DNA of 64,000 nucleotides, from NCBI RefSeq assembly GCF_000720115.1, contig NZ_JOIR01000040.1, forward strand, positions 6,748 to 70,747, in the 5' to 3' direction. This document shows positions 19,853-29,985 of this stretch, piece by piece. A program made the position numbers and the translations under genes. The notes below the pieces were generated by a model. The model made no database searches. It was given only the letters and a program-made list of their open reading frames with translations, and was not told the origin of the DNA. This DNA is from Streptomyces sp. NRRL F-2580. Lineage in GTDB: Bacteria > Actinomycetota > Actinomycetes > Streptomycetales > Streptomycetaceae. Every line of letters starts with the position of its first letter. Position 1 is the stretch's first letter.

Positions 19853-20079
19853 GCCACGTTCTCAACCCCCTTGCGTGCGTTACCTGTCCGTTACCGCGCC
19901 GGGTGCGGCACCGAGGCGGACCCATCCTTCGCGACCCCGTCGGCCCGGCCGACCACCCGCGGGAAGCGCGGACCCCCCGCATCTGGACGGCGGATCGACT
20001 CGGGCACCCGACCCATCCGGGCGGCCACCGCGAGGCTGGAGCTCACATGCCACCCACGCCAACCTCTTGCCTATCGACA
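19853..20079. other. divergent control region between ytfQ and araB
   Basis: The whole ytfQ-araB gap is about 500 bp and holds two operators facing the two transcripts (19837 and 20080). Nothing resembling a gene lies between them. Confidence 0.5.
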
Positions 20080-20095
20080 TTGTTAGCGCTCACAC
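20080..20095. promoter_or_regulatory. LacI-type operator 4 (upstream of araB)
   Basis: TTGTTAGCGCTCACAC, the inverted form of the operator with one end mismatch, 97 bp upstream of the araB start. Confidence 0.85.
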
Positions 20096-20192
20096 TTCGG
20101 GGGAACCACCGTCCGACCGCCAGGTCCGCAGGGCGGCACCTGCGCCTGCCGGCTGCCCGGCCGACCCCACGGCTCCTTCGAAAGGCACTCTG

Positions 20193-21887
20193 TTGACGTC
20201 ACCCCACCCCCTCGCCCCCGCCCCGCACTCCGAGGAATCGGAGCAGTACACGGTCGGCGTCGACTTCGGCACGCTGTCGGGCCGCGCCGTCGTGGTGCGG
20301 GTGCGCGACGGTCAGGAGCTGGCCGCGGCGGTCCACCCCTACCGGCACGGCGTCGTCGACCGCCACCTGCCGAACGGCGGTGCCGGGCTGCCCCCGGACT
20401 GGGCCCTGCAACACCCCCAGGACTGGCGGGACGTACTGCGTCGCGCCGTCCCGGAGGCCGTGGCGGCGGCCGGGGTCGATCCCGCTGCGGTGATCGGCAT
20501 CGCCACCGACTTCACCGCGTGCACCGTCCTGCCCACGCTGGCCGACGGGACTCCCCTCGCCGAGACGGATCTCGCCGGACGGCCGCACGCGTGGCCCAAG
20601 CTCTGGAAACACCACGCGGCCCAGTCGCACGCCGACCGCATCAACGAACTCGCCCACGCCCGTGGCGAGAAGTGGATCGCCCGCTACGGCGGCCGGATCT
20701 CCGCCGAGTGGCAGTTCGCGAAGGCCCTCCAGGTCCTGGAGGAGGATCCGCTGGTCTACGAAACGTGCGCGCGGTGGATCGAGGCCGCCGACTGGATCGT
20801 GTGGCAGCTCACCGGAAGCGAGTCCCGCAACGCCTGCACGGCCGGATACAAGGGCATCCACCAGGACGGCGCCTACCCGAGCGAGGAGTACCTGGCCGCG
20901 CTGAACCCCCGGTTCGCCGACTTCGCACACACCCGCCTCGCATTCCCCCTCTCCGCGCTGGGCTCACGAGTGGGCTCGCTCAGTACCGAGGCAGCGGCCT
21001 GGACGGGTCTGCGCCCCGGCATCGCCGTGGCCGCGGGCAACGTCGACGCCCATGTCACCGCGGCGGCGGCCCAGGCCGTCGAGGACGGTCAACTGCTCGC
21101 CATCATGGGCACCTCCACCTGCCACGTCGTGAACGCTCCCGTCCTCGCCGATGTCCCCGGCATCTGCGGTGTCGTCCACGGTGGGATCGTCGAGGGAACC
21201 TACGGTTACGAGGCCGGCCAGAGCGCGGTCGGCGACATCTTCGCCTGGGTACTGGACCAAGGAGTCCCGTCGGACTACCTCGCCGAGGCCGCCGACCGCG
21301 GCGAGGACCTGCACACCCTGCTGACCCGCAAAGCCGCCGGCCAGCCGGTCGGCGGCCACGGACTGGTCGCCCTCGACTGGCTGAACGGCAACCGTTCGGT
21401 CCTCGTCGACCACCACCTCTCCGGAGTCGTCGTGGGCCTCACCCTCGCGACCCGCCCCGAGGACGTCTACCGCGCGCTGCTCGAAGCCACCGCGTTCGGC
21501 ACCCGCGTCATCGTGGAAGCCCTGGAGACGGGCGGCGTACCGGTGCACGAGTTCATCGTCGCCGGCGGGCTGGCCAAGAACGAATTGCTGATGCAGATCT
21601 ACGCCGACGTGCTGCGCCGCCCCGTGTCCCTCGTCGCGTCCGACCAGGGCCCCGCCCTGGGGTCGGCCATCCACGCCGCCGTAGCCGCCGGTGCGCACGC
21701 CGACGTACGGACGGCCACCGCCGCCATGGGCCGCCGACGGCCCGCCGTGTACACGCCCGACGCCTGTCGGGCCGACGCCTACGACGCCCTGTTCGCCGAG
21801 TACCGGCTCCTGCACGACCACTTCGCCGTCGGCGGCCTGCTGCACCGCCTGAGAAGGATCCGCGACACGGCCCGGACCGCGGGCTGA
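20193..21887 (+). CDS. araB: ribulokinase
   Basis: A 564-residue FGGY-family kinase that phosphorylates L-ribulose with ATP, the second step of L-arabinose use. The N-terminal ATP loop is [15 protein letters not shown]. Further family motifs are [22 protein letters not shown], the C-domain nucleotide motif [10 protein letters not shown] and [20 protein letters not shown]. The length fits bacterial AraB. I chose the TTG at 20193 because GAAAGG stands 7 bases upstream and the frame before it looks non-coding. It is followed 97 bp later by araA on the same strand, forming araBA under operator 4. Confidence 0.94.
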   Translation: MTSPHPLAPAPHSEESEQYTVGVDFGTLSGRAVVVRVRDGQELAAAVHPYRHGVVDRHLPNGGAGLPPDWALQHPQDWRDVLRRAVPEAVAAAGVDPAAVIGIATDFTACTVLPTLADGTPLAETDLAGRPHAWPKLWKHHAAQSHADRINELAHARGEKWIARYGGRISAEWQFAKALQVLEEDPLVYETCARWIEAADWIVWQLTGSESRNACTAGYKGIHQDGAYPSEEYLAALNPRFADFAHTRLAFPLSALGSRVGSLSTEAAAWTGLRPGIAVAAGNVDAHVTAAAAQAVEDGQLLAIMGTSTCHVVNAPVLADVPGICGVVHGGIVEGTYGYEAGQSAVGDIFAWVLDQGVPSDYLAEAADRGEDLHTLLTRKAAGQPVGGHGLVALDWLNGNRSVLVDHHLSGVVVGLTLATRPEDVYRALLEATAFGTRVIVEALETGGVPVHEFIVAGGLAKNELLMQIYADVLRRPVSLVASDQGPALGSAIHAAVAAGAHADVRTATAAMGRRRPAVYTPDACRADAYDALFAEYRLLHDHFAVGGLLHRLRRIRDTARTAG

Positions 21888-21984
21888 CCCGGCCCACTGT
21901 TCGTTTCCGCCACCCCATCCGCCCGCCACCCCATCCGCCCGCCGCCCCCACCACCGTTGCGGGACGTCACTTTCAGGAGTCCAT

Positions 21985-23496
21985 GTGCCCAGCCGAACAT
22001 CCCCCGCCCAGGAAATCTGGTTCCTCACCGGCAGCCAAGGCCTGTACGGGGAGGAGACGCTGCGGCAGGTCGCCGACCAGTCGCAGCAGATCGCCACCGC
22101 GTTGGCCGACGCCTCCGGCATTCCCGCGCACGTGGTGTGGAAGCCGGTGCTGACGGACGCCGGGGCCATCCGCCGGGTGTGCCTCGACGCGAACACCGAC
22201 GACCGGTGCATCGGGCTCATCGCATGGATGCACACCTTCTCGCCGGCCAAGATGTGGATCGCCGGACTGGACGCGCTGCGCAAGCCGTTGCTGCACCTCC
22301 ACACCCAGTCGAACGTGGCCCTGCCCTGGGACACCATCGACATGGACTTCATGAACCTCAACCAAGCAGCCCACGGGGACCGCGAGTTCGGGCACATCCA
22401 GGCCCGGCTGGGCGTACCCCGCAAAACGGTGGCCGGCCACGTCACCGATCCGGTGACGACCGCACGCGTCGCGATCTGGGCGCGGGCGGCCGCCGCACGT
22501 TCGGAACTGGCCACCCTCAAGGTCGCCCGATTCGGCGACAACATGCGCGACGTGGCCGTCACCGAGGGCGACAAGGTCGAGGCCCAGCTGCGCTTCGGCG
22601 TCTCCGTCAACACCTATGGCGTCAACGACCTGGTGGAGGTCGTCGACAGCGCGGACGAGACCGAGGTGACCTCCCTCGTCAAGGAGTACGAGGACCTGTA
22701 CCACCTGACGCCGGAACTGCGACCGGGAGGCGAACGGCACGACGCGCTGCGCTACGCGGCCCGCATCGAGGCCGGCCTGCGCACCTTCCTCGAAACGGGC
22801 GGCTTCGGGGCCTTCACCACCAACTTCGAGGACCTGGGCGGACTGCGCCAGCTGCCCGGCCTCGCGGTGCAGCGGCTCATGGCCCGGGGGTACGGCTTCG
22901 GAGGAGAGGGCGACTGGAAGACCGCCGTCCTGCTGCGGGCCCTCAAGGTGGCCGCCACCGGCCTCCCGGGCGGCACCTCCTTCATGGAGGACTACACCTA
23001 CGACATGACCCCCGGCAACGAGCTCATCCTCGGCGCACACATGCTGGAGGTCTGCCCCACCATCGCGACCGCCAGGCCCAGTTGCGAGATCCACCCCCTC
23101 GGCATCGGCGGGCGGGAGGACCCGGTCCGCCTGGTGTTCGACGCCGCACCCGGCCCGGCCGTGGTGGTCGGCCTCGCCGACCTCGGCGACCGCTTCCGCC
23201 TGATCGCCAACGACATCGACGTGGTGGCACCCCCTCACCCACTGCCCGCCCTGCCTGTCGCCCGCGCGGTCTGGCAGCCCCACCCCGACCTGCGGACCTC
23301 CACCGAATCCTGGCTGACGGCCGGAGGGCCGCACCACACCGTCCTCAGCACCGCCCTCACCTCCGACCACCTCGACGACCTGGCGGAAATGCTCCGCCTG
23401 GAGCTCGTCCTCATCGACGAGACCACCACCGCGAAGCAGTTCCGGCGCGATCTCCGCTGGAACGACGCCTACTACCGGCTGGCCCGGGGACTGTGA
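21985..23496 (+). CDS. araA: L-arabinose isomerase
   Basis: A 503-residue enzyme converting L-arabinose to L-ribulose, the first intracellular step. The metal-binding motifs are present in order: [23 protein letters not shown] and the histidine in [13 protein letters not shown]. The N-terminal substrate region has [15 protein letters not shown]. Full length for the family (about 500). The GTG start has CAGGAG 5 bases upstream. The gene follows araB in the same operon. Downstream the sequence passes at once into decayed gene fragments. Confidence 0.95.
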   Translation: MPSRTSPAQEIWFLTGSQGLYGEETLRQVADQSQQIATALADASGIPAHVVWKPVLTDAGAIRRVCLDANTDDRCIGLIAWMHTFSPAKMWIAGLDALRKPLLHLHTQSNVALPWDTIDMDFMNLNQAAHGDREFGHIQARLGVPRKTVAGHVTDPVTTARVAIWARAAAARSELATLKVARFGDNMRDVAVTEGDKVEAQLRFGVSVNTYGVNDLVEVVDSADETEVTSLVKEYEDLYHLTPELRPGGERHDALRYAARIEAGLRTFLETGGFGAFTTNFEDLGGLRQLPGLAVQRLMARGYGFGGEGDWKTAVLLRALKVAATGLPGGTSFMEDYTYDMTPGNELILGAHMLEVCPTIATARPSCEIHPLGIGGREDPVRLVFDAAPGPAVVVGLADLGDRFRLIANDIDVVAPPHPLPALPVARAVWQPHPDLRTSTESWLTAGGPHHTVLSTALTSDHLDDLAEMLRLELVLIDETTTAKQFRRDLRWNDAYYRLARGL

Positions 23497-23522
23497 ACCG
23501 GTGGTGACCGGAGCGGCCCGCG

Positions 23523-23690
23523 CACCGTCGACGTGTCGAAGCGCTTGGATGCCGGGGGCGCGGCCGACGGCGTGTGTGCCGTCGGGCATCGGCGCGATGT
23601 TCAGCAGCACGTTGCCGTTCTTGCTGACCCGGTCGATGAAGGAGTGCAGCACCTGCTGGATGCTGTAGTAGCCGACGCCCTGCGGCGGCG
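23523..23690 (-). pseudogene. fragment of a GH29-like alpha-L-fucosidase
   Basis: On the minus strand one frame reads GYYSIQQVLHSFIDRVSKNG followed by NVLLNIAPMPDGTH, the conserved stretch near the catalytic-domain end of GH29 fucosidases (typically VSKNGNLLLNIGP). Similarity then fades. Only about 50 codons survive, with no start or family C-terminus. It implies that a larger glycan-degradation cluster once stood here. Confidence 0.6.
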
Positions 23691-23857
23691 GCGCGGACCG
23701 CGAGGTCCGTGAAAGGGTTGACGGGCTCGCCGCAGGGCCCCCTGCGCTCGCCACGAAGCGCGCGGGGCCCGGCTCGTGGCGTACTCGGGCCCCGTGTCGG
23801 TGTGGCCGGGGCGGGGGCCGGGGCGGGGTGCCCGCCGGACCGGGCGTACGCCACCGG

Positions 23858-24059
23858 TCAGTCGAGCGGGAAGTTCCGGGGAGGGGCCTGAACCACGTCG
23901 GCCTCGTGGGTGACCAGCCGAAAGCCGTCGCCAATGGCGAGTGGGTCTGCACCACTCCCCCGGTCCGCGTGCGCGACGGCCGCGAGCTCCTGTCCCGCCA
24001 CGCACGCGTACCACCCCGGCACGACCGGAGAGGGTGCCGAAGTCGATGCGACGACGCAC
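23858..24059 (-). pseudogene. second araB copy, 5' fragment fused to another gene end
   Basis: Minus-strand codons from 24045 read [18 protein letters not shown], matching the araB N-terminus ([18 protein letters not shown]). After a one-base shift they continue GQELAAVAHADR, again like AraB. The frame then runs into an unrelated end, FRLVTHEADVVQAPPRNF..., stopping at 23858. DNA identity to the intact araB is clearly below that of a recent duplication. An intact operator (24179) still stands upstream in the right place. A deleted paralogue of araB is the simplest reading. I could not identify the owner of the C-terminal piece. Confidence 0.6.
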
Positions 24060-24178
24060 CTGCCCGAGCCCCGAACGGCAGGGATCTGACGGTCACTTCC
24101 TCATCCTTCGCAGGGGAACCGGCATGCGATCCTGCGGAGTTGAGGGGGGCACCTTTTTCGACGGGTCGACGGACCATA

Positions 24179-24194
24179 GTGTTAGCGCTCACAA
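24179..24194. promoter_or_regulatory. LacI-type operator 5 (upstream of the araB relic)
   Basis: GTGTTAGCGCTCACAA, one base from the inverted form of the consensus. On the minus strand it lies about 120 bp ahead of the araB relic, mimicking the araB arrangement. Confidence 0.8.
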
Positions 24195-24553
24195 CTCCCA
24201 CCAGGAACCCGTGGAGCCCTCGACACACGCGACCGGCGCGGCGCAGAGGCCGGGCCGACGCGGCGGCCAGCCCCGGGTCCGATGACGCCGGCCCAAGGGC
24301 GGCCGACCGGGCTGGCCGGGACGGCCAGGTGGGGCACGGTGCGGTGGCCAAATCGATCAGGTACCTGGCCGCCGCCTCGACACCGGACCCTTGCCACGCT
24401 GACGAAATGTCCCGCACTGCGCGCCGCCCGCTCCATACCCTCCACATCGAGGCGGGACCGTACAGGGCCGGACGAGCCCGATCTGGAGGCACGCCCCGCC
24501 GAGGCTGTTGAGCGCCCGCACCGTTCTTGGTCAACGGCGATCCGAACAGACTC
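24195..24553. other. intergenic region upstream of the second importer
   Basis: About 360 bp with no credible gene on either strand. It separates operator 5 from the promoter and operator of the ChvE-type importer. Confidence 0.5.
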
Positions 24554-24581
24554 TTGACGACACTCTTGTGAGCGTTAACAC
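24554..24581 (+). promoter_or_regulatory. candidate promoter overlapped by operator, chvE-mmsAB operon
   Basis: A TTGACG box at 24554-24559 and a possible TAACAC box at 24576-24581, 16 bases apart. The operator lies over the -10 part, which suits repression. Confidence 0.45.
24566..24581. promoter_or_regulatory. LacI-type operator 6 (upstream of chvE-mmsAB)
   Basis: TTGTGAGCGTTAACAC, two bases from the consensus, 141 bp upstream of the binding-protein start. Confidence 0.8.
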
Positions 24582-24721
24582 TCAGGTATCGCCAGGCCGG
24601 AGCCACTGCAACCCCGACTTCGTCCAGCGCGAGGAAACGACTCCCGGCCGGCCCCGCTCGACCGCTTCCGGTCACCCACCGGGTCGCACCGTGCCGGTCG
24701 CGGAACATCACTGGAGGAACT

Positions 24722-25816
24722 GTGCGGAAGCTTTCAGCGGGTCTTGTCACCGTGGGTCTGACGCTGTCGCTGGCAGCCTGTGGCCAGAGCGCCAACGGGG
24801 CGGGCGACAGCGGGGCCGGCGGGGACGCCAAGGGGGGACTCATCGGCATCGCGATGCCGACCAAGTCGTCGGAGCGCTGGATCAACGACGGCAACAACAT
24901 GGTCAAGGAGTTCCAGGCCAAGGGGTACAAGACCGATCTCCAGTACGGCAACAACGTCGTGGAGAACCAGGTCTCCCAGGTGGAGAACATGATCACCAAG
25001 GGGGCCAAGCTTCTGGTGATCGCCGCCATCGACGGTTCCTCGCTCACCAACGTGCTGCAGAAGGCCGCCGACGCCCACGTCCCCGTCATCTCCTACGACC
25101 GGCTGATCCGCGGCACCGGGAACGTCGACTACTACGCGACCTTCGACAACTACAAGGTCGGCGTCCTCCAAGGCAGCTACATCGTCGACAAGCTCGGTCT
25201 CAAGGACGGCAAGGGCCCGTTCAACATCGAGCTGTTCGCCGGCTCCCCGGACGACAACAACGCCACGTTCTTCTTCAACGGTGCGATGAGCGTCCTCAAG
25301 CCGTACGTCGACGAGAAGAAGCTGGTCGTGCAGAGCGGCCAGACCTCCTTCAACCAGAGCGCCACACTGCGCTGGGACGGTGGTCTCGCCCAGTCCCGGA
25401 TGGACAACCTGCTGAGCAAGTCGTACACCGCCGCCCGCGTCGACGCCGTGCTCTCCCCGTACGACGGCATCTCGATCGGCATCATCTCGTCGCTCAAGGG
25501 CGTCGGCTACGGCGCCGGCCAGCCACTGCCCGTCGTCACCGGCCAGGACGCCGAGCTGGCCTCGGTGAAGTCGATCATCGCGGGCGAGCAGACCCAGACC
25601 GTGTACAAGGACACCCGCCAGCTGGCCAAGGCCGCGGTCCAGATGGGCGACGCACTGCTGACCGGCGGCAAGCCCGAGGTCAACGACACCGGTCAGTACG
25701 ACAACGGTGTCAAGACCGTCCCGGCGCAGCTGCTCCAGCCGGTCAGCGTCGACAAGGAGAACTACCAGAAGATCCTGGTGGACAGCGGCCAGTACACCGC
25801 GGACCAGCTCAAGTAG
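24722..25816 (+). CDS. chvE: multiple-sugar-binding lipoprotein, ChvE type
   Basis: A 364-residue solute-binding lipoprotein. The signal peptide ends at the lipobox LAAC with Cys20. The mature protein begins [20 protein letters not shown] and contains [36 protein letters not shown] and [13 protein letters not shown], the pattern of ChvE/XylF proteins that bind D-xylose, L-arabinose, D-glucose and D-galactose pyranoses. The GTG start has CTGGAGG upstream. It is the first gene of a chvE-mmsA-mmsB importer operon under operator 6. Confidence 0.9.
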   Translation: MRKLSAGLVTVGLTLSLAACGQSANGAGDSGAGGDAKGGLIGIAMPTKSSERWINDGNNMVKEFQAKGYKTDLQYGNNVVENQVSQVENMITKGAKLLVIAAIDGSSLTNVLQKAADAHVPVISYDRLIRGTGNVDYYATFDNYKVGVLQGSYIVDKLGLKDGKGPFNIELFAGSPDDNNATFFFNGAMSVLKPYVDEKKLVVQSGQTSFNQSATLRWDGGLAQSRMDNLLSKSYTAARVDAVLSPYDGISIGIISSLKGVGYGAGQPLPVVTGQDAELASVKSIIAGEQTQTVYKDTRQLAKAAVQMGDALLTGGKPEVNDTGQYDNGVKTVPAQLLQPVSVDKENYQKILVDSGQYTADQLK

Positions 25817-25918
25817 CCCACGAGGCCGAACCGACGGGTCCGGCGACGCCGAACCGGCGGTGCGGTGCCCGGGAGACCGCCCGGCACCGCACCGCCCCGA
25901 AGATACGGATGCACAACC

Positions 25919-27466
25919 ATGGCCCGACCCGTTCTCGAGATGCGGTCGATCAGCAAGACGTTCCCCGGTGTCAAGGCCCTCTCCGAGGTCAACCTGACCG
26001 TCGCCGCAGGTGAGGTACACGCCGTCTGCGGTGAGAACGGCGCCGGCAAGTCCACCCTGATGAAGGTGCTCAGCGGGGTCCACCCCCATGGCAGCTACCA
26101 GGGCGACATCTACTTCGAGGCCGATCTCTGCCGGTTCCGGGACATCCGGGCCAGCGAGCAGCGCGGCATCGTGATCATCCACCAGGAACTCGCGCTGGTG
26201 CCCTACCTGTCCATCGCCGAGAACATCTTCCTCGGCAACGAACACGCCTCGCGCGGCGTCATCAGCTGGCACCGGACGCTGACCCACGCCGCCGCACTGA
26301 TCCGGCAGGTCGGACTCGACGAGAGCCCGCACACGAGGATCGCGGATCTCGGCGTGGGAAAACAGCAGTTGGTCGAGATCGCCAAGGCACTCGCCAAGAA
26401 GGTCAAGCTGCTCATCCTGGACGAGCCGACGGCCGCCCTGAACGACGAGGACAGCCGCAATCTGCTCGACCTGATCCTCGAACTCAAGGCGCAGGGCATC
26501 TCCTGCATCCTCATCTCGCACAAGCTGAACGAGATCGCCCGCGTCGCCGACGCCGTCACCATCCTGCGCGACGGGCGGACCATCGAGACCATCGCGATCG
26601 GTTCCGGGGGCATCTCCGAGGAGCGGATCATCCGTGGCATGGTCGGCCGCGACCTGGAACACCGCTACCCCGAGCGTGCCCCGAAGATCGGCGAGGTCGC
26701 CTTCGAGATCGAGGACTGGAGCGTCCGGCACCCGATCGACCACCGGCGCAAGGTGGTCGACGGCGCTTCGCTGAACGCGCGTCGAGGCGAGATCGTCGGC
26801 ATCGCCGGCCTCATGGGCGCCGGTCGTACCGAACTGGCCATGAGCGTCTTCGGCCGTTCGTACGGACGGTGGACCGGCGGCCGCGTGCGGCTACACGGCC
26901 GGGAGATCCGCACCCGGACAGTACCTGAGGCGATCGGGCACGGCATCGCGTACGTGACCGAGGACCGCAAGCAGCTCGGCCTCGACCTCAACGACGACAT
27001 CAGCCGGAACATCTCGCTGAGCTCCATCGGCAAGGTCGCCCGGCGAGGCTGGGTCAACCGGCACGAGGAGGCGCGGATCGCCGAATCGTTTCGGCGGACC
27101 ATGAACATCAAGGCCCCCTCGGTGTTCGCACAGACCGGCAAGCTCAGCGGCGGCAACCAGCAGAAGGTCGTCCTCAGCAAGTGGATCTTCGCCGAGCCGG
27201 AGGTGCTGATCCTCGACGAACCCACGCGGGGCATCGACATCGGCGCCAAGGCGGAGATCTACACCGTCATCGCCGATCTCGCCGCCCAGGGCAAGACGGT
27301 CCTCGTCATCTCTTCCGAACTCCCCGAACTCCTGGGCCTGTGCGACCGGATCTACACCATGGCCGAAGGCCGGATCACCGGTGAGGTGCACCGTGCCGAC
27401 GCCACCCAGGAATCCCTCATGCGGCTCATGACCATGAGCCCCGCATACCCCGACAAGCAGGTGTGA
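25919..27466 (+). CDS. mmsA: sugar ABC transporter ATP-binding protein, MmsA/GguA type
   Basis: A 515-residue tandem ATPase. Domain 1 has [31 protein letters not shown] and [13 protein letters not shown]. Domain 2 has a modified P-loop ([16 protein letters not shown]), [14 protein letters not shown] and [15 protein letters not shown]. The gap from chvE is about 100 bp, and the permease starts 3 bp after its stop. I chose the ATG at 25919, where family similarity begins, though its ribosome site is weak. Gene symbols mmsA and gguA are both in use for this family. Confidence 0.92.
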   Translation: MARPVLEMRSISKTFPGVKALSEVNLTVAAGEVHAVCGENGAGKSTLMKVLSGVHPHGSYQGDIYFEADLCRFRDIRASEQRGIVIIHQELALVPYLSIAENIFLGNEHASRGVISWHRTLTHAAALIRQVGLDESPHTRIADLGVGKQQLVEIAKALAKKVKLLILDEPTAALNDEDSRNLLDLILELKAQGISCILISHKLNEIARVADAVTILRDGRTIETIAIGSGGISEERIIRGMVGRDLEHRYPERAPKIGEVAFEIEDWSVRHPIDHRRKVVDGASLNARRGEIVGIAGLMGAGRTELAMSVFGRSYGRWTGGRVRLHGREIRTRTVPEAIGHGIAYVTEDRKQLGLDLNDDISRNISLSSIGKVARRGWVNRHEEARIAESFRRTMNIKAPSVFAQTGKLSGGNQQKVVLSKWIFAEPEVLILDEPTRGIDIGAKAEIYTVIADLAAQGKTVLVISSELPELLGLCDRIYTMAEGRITGEVHRADATQESLMRLMTMSPAYPDKQV

Positions 27467-27469
27467 GGC

Positions 27470-28705
27470 ATGGCCCAGACCCAGACCACCCCAGAGACCA
27501 CGCCCGGCACACGGCCCACCGGTCCGCGACCGTCGGCCGGTGCCGTACTCGCCGGAGCGCTGCGCGGCAATCTGCGCCAGTACGGGATGCTGGTCGCGCT
27601 GGCGCTGATCGTGCTGCTGTTCCAGTTCTGGACGGACGGCATCCTGCTTCAGCCGCTCAACATCACCAATCTGATCCAGCAGAACGGCTACATCCTCATC
27701 CTGGCCATCGGCATGATGATCGTCATCATTGCCGGGCACATCGACCTGTCGGTGGGGTCGCTCGCCGCGTTCGTCGGGGCGGCCGCGGCGGTGATGATGG
27801 TCAAGCACCATGTGCCGTGGCCCGTGGCGCTGGTGGCCGCGCTGCTGATCGGCGCTGTCGCCGGAGCCTGGCAGGGGTTCTGGATCGCCTACCTCGGGAT
27901 CCCCTCGTTCATCGTCACGCTGGCCGGCATGCTGCTGTTCCGCGGCGGGACCCAGATCCTCCTCCAGGGCCAGTCGGTGGCGCCGTTCCCCAAGTCCTTC
28001 CAGAACATCAGCAGCGGCTTCCTGCCCGCGGTCGGTCCCCACACCGACTACCACAACCTCACCCTGCTGCTGGGCCTCGTGGTGTGGGCCGTCGCGATCC
28101 TGCAGGAGGTGCGCGGACGGCGCCGGGCCGTCTCGTACGGGCTGGAACCGCTCCCGGCCGGACTGTTCCTGATGAAGCTCGGCGCGATCACGGCGGCCGT
28201 GGTGGCCTTCACGCTGCTGCTGGCCAGCTACCACGGCGTACCGGTCGTGCTGCTGATCCTCGGCGTCCTGCTGGTCGGCTTCGGCTACGTGATGCGCAAC
28301 TCGATCCTCGGCCGGCACACCTACGCCATCGGCGGCAATGAACCTGCGGCGAGGCTGTCCGGGGTGAAGAGCAAGCGGGTCGTCTTCCTGGCCTTCGTGA
28401 ACATGGGCGTCCTCGCGGCCCTCGCCGGGCTGGTCTTCGCGGCGCGCCTCAACGCCGGTACGCCGCAGGCCGGCATCAACTTCGAGCTGGAGGCGATCGC
28501 CGCCGCCTTCATCGGCGGCGCCTCCGCGAGCGGCGGTGTGGGAACCGTCATCGGTGCACTCATCGGCGGTCTGGTGCTCGGCGTGCTGAACAACGGCATG
28601 TCGCTGGTCGGCGTGGGTACCGACTACCAGCAGGTGATCAAGGGCCTGGTCCTGCTGGCGGCCGTCGGCTTCGACGTCTACAACAAGCGCAAGGCCGGAG
28701 GCTGA
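27470..28705 (+). CDS. mmsB: sugar ABC transporter permease, MmsB/GguB type
   Basis: A 411-residue permease, longer than RbsC because of an extra loop region between the two halves (about residues 215-255). This is typical of GguB/XylH. Signatures are AGHIDLSVGSLAAFVG and GRHTYAIGGNEPAARLSGV. It follows mmsA by 3 bp and ends the operon; a 9-bp hairpin comes after it. As the only permease gene it should form a homodimer, unlike the YtfT/YjfF pair. Confidence 0.92.
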   Translation: MAQTQTTPETTPGTRPTGPRPSAGAVLAGALRGNLRQYGMLVALALIVLLFQFWTDGILLQPLNITNLIQQNGYILILAIGMMIVIIAGHIDLSVGSLAAFVGAAAAVMMVKHHVPWPVALVAALLIGAVAGAWQGFWIAYLGIPSFIVTLAGMLLFRGGTQILLQGQSVAPFPKSFQNISSGFLPAVGPHTDYHNLTLLLGLVVWAVAILQEVRGRRRAVSYGLEPLPAGLFLMKLGAITAAVVAFTLLLASYHGVPVVLLILGVLLVGFGYVMRNSILGRHTYAIGGNEPAARLSGVKSKRVVFLAFVNMGVLAALAGLVFAARLNAGTPQAGINFELEAIAAAFIGGASASGGVGTVIGALIGGLVLGVLNNGMSLVGVGTDYQQVIKGLVLLAAVGFDVYNKRKAGG

Positions 28706-28712
28706 CCTCGCC

Positions 28713-28750
28713 CCCTCCTCGGCTGGGCGGCACGGCCCGCACGAGGAGGG
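28713..28750 (+). terminator. terminator after mmsB
   Basis: A 9-bp stem, CCCTCCTCG with CGAGGAGGG, and a 20-base loop, beginning 8 bp after the mmsB stop. Confidence 0.65.
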
Positions 28751-28758
28751 TGCCTCGC

Positions 28759-29104
28759 CTACCGGTGGCCCGCCTCGTGCGGCTCCGCTCGCGCGTCCAC
28801 GATCCGCTCGAAGAAGAACTCGTGCTTGAGGAAGGAGACGTCGTACTCGTGACCCGGGTACGGCGGGATCAGCTGAGCGGCCTGGATCAGCCGCCAGCCC
28901 GCCCGGAGCGCCGCCACCCCCGACTCCTACGGCGGCTCGTCGCTGTCGCCCGTGGTGGGCGAGGTGCGGCCCGTGCCGTCGTACAGCGACCAGCCGACGA
29001 CATGGGAGTCCGGCGCCGAAGTGGCCAAGTACAGGACCAGCACCTGCTGCCGCAGCACCGGCGCGGCGTTCCGCCCGCTCGGGGAGGATCGCTCCGGTCG
29101 TCAT
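28759..29104 (-). pseudogene. conserved hypothetical protein, broken
   Basis: A minus-strand frame reads PVLRQQVLVLYLATSAPDSH, then VVGWSLYDGTGRTSPTTGD, a TAG at 28927-28929 (probably TAC Tyr before), then ESGVAALRAGWRLIQAAQLI and a charged end with KHEFFFERIVDARAEPHEAG, stopping at 28759. The beginning near 29104 is in another frame. I know no function. Its start overlaps the stop of the phytanoyl-CoA dioxygenase relic (ATGA), so the two were once an operon and decayed together. Confidence 0.6.
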
Positions 29105-29851
29105 GCCTGTGCCTCCTTGGGGCGATTGGAGACCCTGGTCACCCAGTGGTCGAGGTCGAAGTCGTCATCCCCGGTCAGCACCCGCCACAGCAGGATGCGG
29201 TTGTACCGCTCCAGCTGGCGGGTCGCCATCTCGTACCACGGGAACAGCGCGTCCAGCTCCGCGGCCACCTGCGGGTCGTCAAGATCCGAGGTGTCCCACA
29301 GGCGCCGTTGACGCACCCTGGGATTGAAGCGGATCTTGAACATGTGGCGCATCGCGTCGCTGTCGTTGCGCCGGCCCCCGTGCCAGAGGCGTGGTGCAGG
29401 AACACCACCGTCCCGGCCGGGCAGACCAGCCGGTCCTGGCCGAGCGTTCTGGTAGCGGCCGGTGTCGGACTCGTTGATCCGCCGGAGGTGGCTGCCCGGC
29501 ACGCTGAGCGTGCCGCCCAGGCGTCCGCGTGCAGCGGCTGCGCGTGGCCGCTGTGGGGCTCGCGGGTGTGCACGAAGTGGTGGTCCACCCACGGCTCCGT
29601 GCCCACGAGGCTGTGCAAGGCACCTGCAACCTGCGGAATCTCCAGCAGCCGACGGAAGAAGGAGCCCGCCGCATAGGCCCGGACAGCGGCGTCCCGTACC
29701 GCACCGGCGGTACCCCGTCAGCCAGTACCGCCAAGCCCTCGGTGTTCATTTCCGCCGGGACCACCGCGTCCAGTCGTAGCGATCCTCGCGCCACGAACCG
29801 CGCCATCCGCACCGAATCGAGTAGCTCTTGCCTGTTCTCCATGGCGGCCAC
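29101..29851 (-). pseudogene. phytanoyl-CoA dioxygenase (PhyH) family protein, frameshifted
   Basis: Parts of one non-heme iron(II)/2-oxoglutarate oxygenase are spread over three frames. The start MAAMENRQELLDSVRMARF and PVRYGTPLSGPMR come first. LHSLVGTEPWVDHHFVHTR and HAQPLHADAW (the HxD iron motif) lie in a second frame. GGTLSVPGSHLRRINESDTG and MRHMFKIRFNPRV onward lie in the third. At least three indels are needed to restore one frame, so it is not functional as given. It is divergent from an AraC-type regulator, a common pairing for this family. Confidence 0.7.
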
Positions 29852-29985
29852 GCTAGGCTCGGCGGCCGCGTGCCGCGTGGGCCACGTTCACCCTCGACTG
29901 GTCGATTCTCACCACGGCGCCCGCCACGCAGGGTTGAGGGGCGCGGCCCTGGAGCGGGCTTGCGGGCACCGGGCTACACGTGACC
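29852..29985. promoter_or_regulatory. divergent promoter region, PhyH relic / AraC gene
   Basis: 134 bp between the two divergent starts, where an AraC-type regulator would be expected to act. I saw no clear operator. Confidence 0.3.

Noticed and set aside
21973..25089. 1038-codon antisense frame across araA and the chvE start
   Set aside because: It spans two well-supported genes on the other strand. Only a short stretch near 23.5-23.7 kb looks protein-like, and that is listed as a GH29 fragment.
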